Below, piece by piece: positions 1 to 4,834 of a stretch of DNA of 5,157 nucleotides. The stretch covers positions 1 to 5,157 of the forward strand of contig JAWPNA010000414.1 of the NCBI GenBank assembly GCA_045402695.1. The letters are read 5' to 3'. The stretch's first letter is position 1; each line of letters begins with the position of its first letter. A program made the translations under genes and the position numbers. The notes beneath the pieces were generated by a model that did no database searches, was not told where the DNA came from, and worked only from the letters and a program-made list of their open reading frames with translations. This DNA comes from JAWPNA01 sp045402695 (GTDB taxonomy: Bacteria > Acidobacteriota > Polarisedimenticolia > JACPZX01 > DASXTC01).

Positions 1-237
1 TGGCGCCAACTCACAGTTTTACATCTCACAAACTGCGGTCAAGGTCTCGCAATTCCTGCGATGAAGCGAGACTCCATCGACAGTTCGAACGAGAGAAGTT
101 CTTCCTCCGGGCTGACTTCGAGAGCTGAGAGCATGCGGCGAAGAATTCACGCCCCACGCCGGAGGTCCTTAGTATATAAGGGTGCTTCCCGGACCACGAA
201 GACGCAAGCATGAGTGTGGAGTCTCAACACGTTCACC
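1..237. other. Upstream region, possible tail of an earlier gene
   Basis: No complete gene is visible. On the plus strand, positions 2-64 are open from the window edge to a TGA at 62-64 and would give the 20-residue tail GANSQFYISQTAVKVSQFLR. This could be the C-terminus of a gene starting outside the window, but it is too short to identify and the neighbouring frame is also open. The remainder (65-237) would be the promoter and leader of the haloperoxidase gene. No tRNA or terminator was seen. Confidence 0.25.
173..180 (+). promoter_or_regulatory. Possible -10 element for the haloperoxidase gene
   Basis: The AT-rich run TATATAAG stands out in GC-rich sequence. TATAAG at 175-180 matches five of six bases of the sigma-70 -10 consensus. 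No convincing -35 hexamer lies at the usual 16-18 bp upstream, so this is a weak call. It would give a leader of roughly 65 nt before the start codon at 251. Confidence 0.3.
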
Positions 238-244
238 GGAGGAG
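238..244 (+). promoter_or_regulatory. Ribosome binding site that sets the haloperoxidase start
   Basis: GGAGGAG lies six bases before the ATG at 251. It is a near-ideal Shine-Dalgarno and favours 251 over the longer in-frame GTG at 182, which would place a charged 23-residue extension in front of a normal signal peptide. Confidence 0.8.
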
Positions 245-250
245 AGCACC

Positions 251-1552
251 ATGTTCTCGGCAATCAAGAGTTTCCGCGGAGGGGTGAGCCGTTCGATCCT
301 GCGAGTCTCGACAGTGGTGTTGTTCGTCGGTCTAGTGTCCGACCCGGCAACGGCAACGGCGGACGACATCGTGCTGCGCTGGAACGAGATTGCGGCGCAA
401 ACCGCGAACGCGACGAACCCCTTCAACCAGGCGCGCATCGGCGCGATCGTTCAGCTCGCAGTATTCGAGGCCGTCAACGCCGTCACCGGGGAGTACGAGC
501 CCTATCTCAGCCCAGCGACGGTGGCGCCCGAAGGGGCATCCGTAGAAGCAGCGGTCATCACTGCCGCACATAAGGTTCTGACGACGTACTTCCCGGCTGC
601 TGCCGCCGCGCTCAACGCCGCTCGTGACAACGACCTCGGGGCCATTCCCGATGGTCCGGACAAGACAGCCGGTATCGCGGTGGGCATTGCCGCGGCCAAT
701 GCGATGATCACGCTACGCGCGGCTGACGGCTCATCGCCCTTGACGACGATCGTCCCGACGTCGACCCTGACGGGTGATTACCAGCTCACCACCGGCTGCG
801 CCGCAAGCCTGTTCTACAACTGGCAGAATGTCAGGCCGCTCGGCATCGCGGACGCTGCGGACTTTCTCCTGGATCCACCGCCCACTCTGGGGAGCAACCG
901 GTACACGAAAGATTACCTCGAGGTGAAGACAGTGGGTGCGAATGCGAGCGTGTTTCGCCCGGCGGATCGAACCGACGTCGTGAGGCTCTACGCCGCGTCG
1001 TCACCGAGCTTCGTGCTGAGCATGGCGACGCGACAAATCGCCACGGCCAAGGGAACATCGCTCTCCGAGAACGCGCGGGCGCTCGCGTTGATCCAGATGT
1101 CGATCAGCGACGCCCTCGTGTCATCGTTCCTGAACAAGTATCACTACAATCTCTGGCGTCCCGAAACGGGCATCCGCAACGGCGCAACGGATGGCAATGG
1201 CAAGACGGAAGGCGACCCCGGCTTCACGACGTTCATTCCAACCCCGTGCTTTCCCAGCTATCCATCGAACCACGCGAGCGGCACGAACGGCGGTCTCGAG
1301 GTGATGAGGCGTCTGTTCGGCGCTGCCGGCCACGACGTCACGATCACCAACAACGTTCCCGCTCTTGGTTCGCTGCCGGCCACGGTCATCACGAAACACT
1401 ACACGCAGCTGAAGGAGATCGGCAACGATGTAGACGACGCACGCGTCTACGGCGGGATCCATTGGCGCTACGACCAGGACGCCGGCAACGTTCTGGGACG
1501 CGCGGTCGGGACTGAGGCCGTCAAGAACAACCTACGTCCGGTGCACCCGTAA
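251..1552 (+). CDS. Secreted vanadium-dependent haloperoxidase / PAP2-type protein
   Basis: The 433-residue protein belongs to the vanadium haloperoxidase / PAP2 phosphatase superfamily, whose haloperoxidases use vanadate and H2O2 to oxidise halides. Residues 1-37 form a Sec signal peptide: basic start, hydrophobic STVVLFVGLVS, and an Ala-Thr-Ala cleavage site before D38, so it should act in the periplasm or outside. The three signature blocks are visible and correctly spaced. K296 and R303-P304 fit KX6RP. P338-S339-N340-H341 matches the PSGH block with Asn for Gly. R398 and H404 fit RX5H, within YGGIHWRYDQDAG. By family analogy H404 binds vanadium and H341 is the acid-base histidine. The length suits the bacterial all-helical single-domain forms. 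Whether it is a haloperoxidase or an acid phosphatase cannot be told from sequence alone. It has its own ribosome binding site and no coupled neighbour; no clear terminator follows. Confidence 0.93.
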   Translation: MFSAIKSFRGGVSRSILRVSTVVLFVGLVSDPATATADDIVLRWNEIAAQTANATNPFNQARIGAIVQLAVFEAVNAVTGEYEPYLSPATVAPEGASVEAAVITAAHKVLTTYFPAAAAALNAARDNDLGAIPDGPDKTAGIAVGIAAANAMITLRAADGSSPLTTIVPTSTLTGDYQLTTGCAASLFYNWQNVRPLGIADAADFLLDPPPTLGSNRYTKDYLEVKTVGANASVFRPADRTDVVRLYAASSPSFVLSMATRQIATAKGTSLSENARALALIQMSISDALVSSFLNKYHYNLWRPETGIRNGATDGNGKTEGDPGFTTFIPTPCFPSYPSNHASGTNGGLEVMRRLFGAAGHDVTITNNVPALGSLPATVITKHYTQLKEIGNDVDDARVYGGIHWRYDQDAGNVLGRAVGTEAVKNNLRPVHP

Positions 1553-2224
1553 CTGGCCGAGGTCGCGTCGCCGCGTGACGATGATGAGCCCGGCGAGGCC
1601 AGCGAGCCCGAGCGGTTGGCTGACGCGATCGAGCGCAGAAGGCGAATAACCAGGACGCGCGGCCGACGGTAGGCGTCCATTGTCGGCGGCCAGCTCGATC
1701 AACTCGGGATTGCCGTACGCCCGGCCATCGCGTCCGTCCACGACTGTCCGCCGTGCCCGAATCGCTCGAGAATCGCGTCAGCGGTAGTGTCGCGCGCGAA
1801 GATGAATGTTCGGCGGAGGCCTCCCGCTCCTGGTATCGAGATCAACGTGCAGAAATCGATTGTTCCGGCCGCGCCAGGGATCTGCTTCCGCGAGCGAACC
1901 GGGCCGCACTGCACTGCGAATCATGCCGCGAACCCCGCCAAGGCGTGCAATTGGCGCATTGATTCGAGAGAGGCTGCGATTTGGTTCCCGCCTTGCTTGA
2001 ACTTGCATTCGACGGTGTCGGGCTTCCGCTGAGACTCGGGTTTAGGTCCAGCGTCCTTCGATGCGTCGCTGGAGGTTGCGAAGATCCGTCGACGGCAGAC
2101 AGGCGAGGAAGTACGGCAACGAACGCGATCAAGGAACAGACAGACACGCGTACGAAGGCGGGCTGGCCGCGTTGCGGCTTCACGAGTTCTCCCGACGGCT
2201 TTGGGCCGGTATCGAAGCTTGTTT
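1553..2224. other. 672-base stretch without an intact gene
   Basis: No intact gene could be supported on either strand. Plus-strand open frames here have no ribosome binding site and unprotein-like composition. The minus strand carries protein-like segments interrupted by frame changes (see the separate entry at 1699-2183). A further minus-strand open stretch at 1532-1741 (GTG start) ends in the hydrophobic run PLGLAGLAGLIIVT followed by RRR. That resembles a C-terminal sorting or anchor tail but lacks a Pro-Glu-Pro motif and overlaps the haloperoxidase stop by 21 bases. No RNA gene, array or clear terminator was seen. Confidence 0.5.
1699..2183 (-). pseudogene. Possible decayed gene for a secreted protein
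   Basis: The 5' end looks like a real gene start. GGGAGA (2188-2193 on the minus strand) sits four bases before a GTG at 2183. The first 33 codons then give a signal peptide: basic MKPQRGQPAFVR, then hydrophobic VSVCSLIAFVAVL, then a short polar region. After about 2100 that frame becomes Ser/Pro/Thr-rich and unprotein-like. The adjacent frame becomes plausible (KPDTVECKFKQGGNQIAASL), with one TGA at 1921-1923, then continues with GLRRTFIFARDTTADAILER until a TGA at 1699-1701. Together this suggests one frameshift and one internal stop. The family is not recognised and chance open frames in GC-rich DNA are a real alternative, so the call is tentative. Confidence 0.27.
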
Positions 2225-2440
2225 CTAGTTCATGACGCCTCGGGGACGGCCATGCCAAAAATGCACACATTGTTTCACCGCACCGCCCATACCTCCGAAG
2301 TTTTCTATGACGATAAAAATCTCGCTGCGGTCTTCAAGCTCACAAACGAGGTAGAGCGCAGGCTGGGCAGCCATTGTGACATGGTAGCAGCCAGCCAGGG
2401 CCAGGGCGACGAGCACGGATGCGAAAGAGCGACGATGCAT
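2225..2440 (-). CDS. Small putative lipoprotein, unknown function
   Basis: The 71-residue product begins MHRRSFASVLVALALAGC, a textbook lipoprotein signal: two Arg, a hydrophobic core, and the lipobox L-A-G-C with the lipidated Cys at residue 18. The mature part is about 53 residues. It has two more cysteines (C33, C58) that could form a disulfide, an acidic/hydrophobic core ELEDRSEIFIVIENF, and a Gly-rich turn GGMGG. The start at 2440 is chosen because it places the signal at the N-terminus; an upstream in-frame extension to 2617 is unprotein-like. No good Shine-Dalgarno precedes it, which lowers confidence. It runs divergently from the beta-barrel remnant at 2439. The family is not recognised. 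Confidence 0.5.
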   Translation of the reverse strand: MHRRSFASVLVALALAGCYHVTMAAQPALYLVCELEDRSEIFIVIENFGGMGGAVKQCVHFWHGRPRGVMN

Positions 2441-2832
2441 GCGCAGGTTCGTAGCAAGAATCGTCACAAGGGTCGGGAGTGCAAAGACCGCAGTTTGGGG
2501 CACGTACGAACGTGTCAGGGCGCCTTTTGTCGCCCTGGGAGCAACAACCTGACTTGTGGACGGGGCGGAACACGGTGTCGATGGCGGCCGGCACCAGATT
2601 GTGGCGCGTATGGGCACGGTCGGCTGGACGGTTGGTGCGGAACTCGTGCTGTCTGTGAGCCCTCGGTGGAGCCTGCTCGCGCAGGTGCGCTTTACGATGA
2701 CCTAGGATGACGAGTTGCACCCCGGGGCGGCAGGACGTCCGCGTCGGCGTTGGCCTTGCGTATCGCATCGCACGTCGCGTGGCGGTCAAACCGGGGGAGC
2801 CCGATCCCGTCGTGATGCGGATCAAGCCATGA
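2439..2832 (+). pseudogene. Broken C-terminal part of an outer-membrane beta-barrel protein
   Basis: One frame reads as alternating polar/hydrophobic strands typical of small outer-membrane barrels. RAPFVALGATT (2517-2549) is followed by TGA at 2550-2552. The same frame then resumes with GWTVGAELVLSV (2622-2657), a PRW turn and SLLAQVRFTMT (2670-2702), followed by TAG at 2703-2705. It continues as DDELHPGAAG. A one-base frame change near the C4/G4 run at 2720-2727 then leads to the last strand VRVGVGLAYRI (2737-2769) and a tail ending at TGA 2830-2832. Two stops plus one frameshift indicate a dead gene, or less likely sequence errors. The N-terminal part and signal peptide are missing; the 5' limit is uncertain and may be nearer 2490. 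The final TGA overlaps the next ORF's ATG (ATGA at 2829-2832), suggesting an ancestral operon. Confidence 0.5.
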
Positions 2833-2987
2833 ACTCGTCGGCGAATCTGCGCCTGTCTACCATCCTCCTGCTCGCGCTTGCGCTCGGCGCATGCGGCAGT
2901 CCTCCTACCGGGTTCCCAGGCAACACGATCACACCAAGCCCTTCTCCCAGCCTTCTCGACAGCCGGGAGCTACTTGGAGCCGTCTAG
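2829..2987 (+). CDS. Short putative lipoprotein, possibly truncated
   Basis: The 52-residue ORF starts MNSSANLRLSTILLLALALG and continues A-C-G-S. It has a charged n-region, a long Leu/Ala core and a lipobox L-G-A-C with Cys at residue 22. Only about 30 residues follow, a Pro/Ser/Thr-rich linker (TPSPSPS) that usually leads into a folded domain, yet a stop comes 12 residues later. The last 18 bases run into the 3' end of the convergent gene ending at 2970. A truncated lipoprotein whose body was lost at this junction is therefore more likely than a complete mini-protein. No Shine-Dalgarno is visible; the ATGA overlap with the preceding barrel remnant suggests translational coupling. Confidence 0.45.
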   Translation: MNSSANLRLSTILLLALALGACGSPPTGFPGNTITPSPSPSLLDSRELLGAV

Positions 2988-3875
2988 CTCGCCAGCCCTG
3001 CGTTCGAGGGTCTGTGCCGCGACGTTGTCCCCTCGTAGTTGCTTGATACGTGTGTGGAAGAGGAACGTCGTGCGCAGTGCGGACACGTGCTCCTGCCGCT
3101 GGGTGGGATGCGCCGCCATCGACGCCTGCAGTTTGGCGCCGGCTGACTCAGCGCTGCGGTCGGCCGCCGCAAGGTCACCGAGGTTCGCCTGAGCGATCGC
3201 AATCCTCGTTAGGATCTCGCCGGCACGGAAATCATTCGCGTCCGATGGCGTGGTGATGCTCAGAGCCGACTGGTAGGCGGCGACCGCGTCCGACCACTGC
3301 TTCGCGAATATGTGCACGTCGCCGAGGAAACTGCGCGCCGAGTGACGGTTGAAGGCGTCGCCTGCCTCGTCGGCTGCGGCGACTGCATCGCGGCATGTCT
3401 GAATCGCCCGCAGTGACCTGTCCTGGGTGATCAGCGCCCGGCTGCAGTCAGCCAGCAGTACGACATCGCGGCGGGCGGGCACAGTGACCGAATTGTTGGT
3501 GGTGCCACGCGGTGCCAGTGCGTCCGTCGAGAACATGTCAGGAGCGTGCAGGCCAAGTCTCGTAACTACACGGGTGGGCTTACCGTCTATCAACACCGGC
3601 GCAAAGCGATACTGCTTCAGGGCAGCAATTGCCGACGCTTGGTGCTCCTTCCGCCCTTCAATCACCGTCACTGATTCCACGCTGCCATCTACACCGATCA
3701 CGATGCCAGCGGTGACCCCGTTCGCGTAGACCCCGGCAACGGGTTCAGCTGCAACTACGCGGAGAAGCTTGAGTCGTGAATCGAACTGCGGGATGCGGGA
3801 GAGCTGTCCTTGCGCCCCGAGACACAGCACGGAGACGGCAATCAGGACAGCCGCCATGACAATGCGAACTCTCAT
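2970..3875 (-). CDS. Exported TonB C-terminal-like domain protein with TPR-like repeats
   Basis: The 301-residue protein starts with a signal peptide (MRVRIVMAAVLIAVSVLCLG, then AQGQ), so it is probably periplasmic. Residues about 50-112 match the TonB C-terminal fold pattern: GIVIGVDGSVESVTVIEG, then a helix with SAIAALKQYRFAPVLIDGKP and a last strand TRVVTRLGLH. The central 'hAhxAhpxYRFxPhxxxGxP' core is characteristic of the family. Residues about 140-251 look like TPR helices, clearest at 179-207 (GDVHIFAKQWSDAVAAYQSA) and 217-251 (AQANLGDLAAADRSAESA). Unlike true TonB there is no obvious long Pro-rich linker between membrane anchor and domain. A role in energy transduction is therefore unproven, and a protein-interaction or scaffold role is as likely. 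The start at 3875 is favoured over an upstream in-frame one at 3923 because it puts the signal peptide first and has a Shine-Dalgarno nine bases upstream. Confidence 0.85.
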   Translation of the reverse strand: MRVRIVMAAVLIAVSVLCLGAQGQLSRIPQFDSRLKLLRVVAAEPVAGVYANGVTAGIVIGVDGSVESVTVIEGRKEHQASAIAALKQYRFAPVLIDGKPTRVVTRLGLHAPDMFSTDALAPRGTTNNSVTVPARRDVVLLADCSRALITQDRSLRAIQTCRDAVAAADEAGDAFNRHSARSFLGDVHIFAKQWSDAVAAYQSALSITTPSDANDFRAGEILTRIAIAQANLGDLAAADRSAESAGAKLQASMAAHPTQRQEHVSALRTTFLFHTRIKQLRGDNVAAQTLERRAGELDGSK

Positions 3876-3884
3876 GTGATGACG

Positions 3885-3891
3885 TCTCCCC
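3885..3891 (-). promoter_or_regulatory. Ribosome binding site for the TonB/TPR protein
   Basis: On the minus strand GGGGAGA lies nine bases before the ATG at 3875. It supports that start over the longer in-frame alternative at 3923. Confidence 0.6.
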
Positions 3892-3964
3892 GCGGCGACG
3901 CTGTCTCCTTCGCGTGGCCCCATCGACGGCGCGATGCCGTGTCAGAGTCCGGCCCAATCGCCGA

Positions 3965-3970
3965 TAAGAT
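3965..3970 (+). promoter_or_regulatory. Possible -10 element giving a leaderless transcript
   Basis: TAAGAT ends five bases before the ATG at 3976. If it is a -10 box, transcription would begin at or within a base or two of the start codon, making the mRNA leaderless. This fits the absence of a clear Shine-Dalgarno. No clear -35 is seen. It lies within the 100-base divergent intergenic region (3876-3975), which should also hold the promoter of the minus-strand gene. Confidence 0.3.
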
Positions 3971-3975
3971 CCGAT

Positions 3976-4461
3976 ATGCCTCTGGGTCAGGCGTTCGTTA
4001 TCGCCTCCGGGCTCGTGCTTGCCGTCTTCGGCTTTCTTTACATCGCCTGGCGGTCAACTGCAGCTGACCAGACTGCGTCCTTCCTGCGCGCGATGTTCAG
4101 TGCTCTCTCCGCAAGTATTCTGACAGGGATCGGAACGTTTTTTCTGCTGGTGAGGGAGCCAAACCTCCTGATCGGCATTGGGATGGGGATCGGAGCTTAC
4201 GCTTCCGCATTCAAGACCGGCTTCATGGGTTGGCACGAGTATCTGGGCCGAGCGCCATCCCACCCGACATTCAAGGCGATGTTCCACTTCTATTCCCTAG
4301 GCAACGTCGTCGCAGGCTGTCTGTCCGGCATCGGATGCCTAGCTTATGGTGGCGCTGTCGGCGTGGTGGGAGCGTCCTTGTCGGCGTGCTGGGCCGTGCT
4401 GCACTTATGGGTGCTCAAGCGGGTCACACGAGAGGCGGCAAGCAAAGGCCGTGCGTCGTGA
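3976..4461 (+). CDS. Multi-pass integral membrane protein, unknown function
   Basis: The 161-residue protein is strongly hydrophobic with four to five predicted membrane segments: about 5-25 (AFVIASGLVLAVFGFLYIAW), 42-60 (SALSASILTGIGTFFLLV), 64-80 (LLIGIGMGIGAYASAF), 104-125 and 126-147. The loops are short. The 81-102 loop, TGFMGWHEYLGRAPSHPTFK, is the most distinctive feature, and the C-terminus is basic (LKRVTREAASKGR), suggesting a cytoplasmic tail by the positive-inside rule. Glycines recur in the helices (GIGMGIGAY, GGAVGVVGA), as in packed helix bundles. The start at 3976 was chosen over 3934 because the extra 14 residues (Pro/Ser/Gln-rich) add no helix and there is a -10-like box right before 3976. 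It is divergent from the TonB/TPR gene. No family was recognised. Confidence 0.75.
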   Translation: MPLGQAFVIASGLVLAVFGFLYIAWRSTAADQTASFLRAMFSALSASILTGIGTFFLLVREPNLLIGIGMGIGAYASAFKTGFMGWHEYLGRAPSHPTFKAMFHFYSLGNVVAGCLSGIGCLAYGGAVGVVGASLSACWAVLHLWVLKRVTREAASKGRAS

Positions 4462-4557
4462 CCCTTCCCACGCACTTCGGCTTGGCAGCGCGACGAAAGC
4501 TAGAGTCACGCGGACGATGTCACCTTCGATGAAACGTCTCGCAGCCTATGCGGCGAC

Positions 4558-4579
4558 GCCGGTGACGAACGTCACCGGC
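4558..4579. repeat. 22-bp near-perfect palindrome
   Basis: The arms GCCGGTGACG (4558-4567) and CGTCACCGGC (4570-4579) are perfect reverse complements with only AA between them. The two-base centre suits a dimeric-regulator operator better than a terminator hairpin, and no T-run follows. It lies 97 bases after the membrane-protein stop and 255 bases before the quinoprotein start. A smaller palindrome CGGCGACGCCG (4551-4561) overlaps its left edge. Confidence 0.65.
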
Positions 4580-4585
4580 TGCCAC

Positions 4586-4599
4586 TGCCTACGTTCCTC
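4586..4599 (+). repeat. 14-bp direct repeat, copy 1
   Basis: TGCCTACGTTCCTC is repeated exactly at 4631-4644, a 45-bp period. It begins seven bases after the 22-bp palindrome. It may be a binding-site pair or a remnant of a small duplication. Confidence 0.55.
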
Positions 4600-4630
4600 G
4601 ACTCTACCTGGGAACGCCACCCTCGTAGAT

Positions 4631-4644
4631 TGCCTACGTTCCTC
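4631..4644 (+). repeat. 14-bp direct repeat, copy 2
   Basis: This is an exact copy of the 14-mer at 4586-4599; the flanks are not conserved beyond it. No third copy was seen in the window. Confidence 0.55.
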
Positions 4645-4779
4645 ATAACCCCGTGGGGACGCTCAAGTCCGGCCAGTCGTGCCCATCCGAAGGCCGTCAA
4701 AACTCTGGCCCCACGTCTGCAGGGTCGAAAAAACGGCAACACGGGGCTTGGTCCTTTAGAATTGCACCGGAATCCTGCG

Positions 4780-4798
4780 CGCAACGAACCCCGTTGCG
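4780..4798 (+). promoter_or_regulatory. Hairpin in the likely leader of the quinoprotein mRNA
   Basis: CGCAACG (4780-4786) and CGTTGCG (4792-4798) pair perfectly around the five-base loop AACCC. The hairpin ends 36 bases before the start codon. It could influence mRNA stability or translation; no riboswitch class is recognised. Confidence 0.35.
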
Positions 4799-4824
4799 GT
4801 GCTAATTCCTCGAATCTTCTAGAA

Positions 4825-4830
4825 AGGTGA
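4825..4830 (+). promoter_or_regulatory. Ribosome binding site of the quinoprotein gene
   Basis: AGGTGA, within AGAAAGGTGA, lies four bases before the ATG at 4835. It supports that start, which also places a signal peptide directly at the N-terminus. Confidence 0.7.
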
Positions 4831-4834
4831 TCTC

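Larger units (their letters stand above)
4462..4834. other. 373-base intergenic region with repeats, no gene seen
   Basis: It separates the membrane protein from the quinoprotein gene. Frames on both strands are short, lack ribosome binding sites and do not look like protein. It contains a 22-bp palindrome, a 14-bp direct repeat and a leader hairpin, listed separately. A weak -10-like TAGAAT occurs at 4757-4762 without a convincing -35. No U-rich intrinsic terminator was found. Confidence 0.6.

Noticed and set aside
182..250. N-terminal extension of the haloperoxidase from the GTG at 182
   Set aside because: There is no Shine-Dalgarno before 182. The extension would bury the signal peptide, and a strong ribosome binding site precedes the ATG at 251.
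1842..2270. Full 142-codon minus-strand frame as an intact gene
   Set aside because: Only the part from 2183 to about 2100 is protein-like (signal peptide). The remainder is Ser/Pro-rich low-quality sequence, so a decayed gene fits better.
2201..2710. Plus-strand open frame of 169 codons
   Set aside because: Its composition is rich in Arg, Cys, Gly and His with no recognisable signal or domain. It lies over a lipobox-bearing minus-strand ORF and, in another frame, over the beta-barrel remnant.
2340..2825. Minus-strand open frame of 161 codons
   Set aside because: It has an Arg/Pro/Thr-rich, unprotein-like translation and no ribosome binding site; it is probably the shadow of the barrel remnant.
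4529..4648. 39-codon ORF with a repeated CLRSS
   Set aside because: It has no ribosome binding site. The CLRSS repeat is simply the 14-bp direct repeat read in the same frame, and the palindrome lies inside it.
4649..4658. CCCC-GT-GGGG inverted repeat as a terminator
   Set aside because: It has a four-base stem, a two-base loop and no T-run; chance is sufficient in GC-rich DNA.
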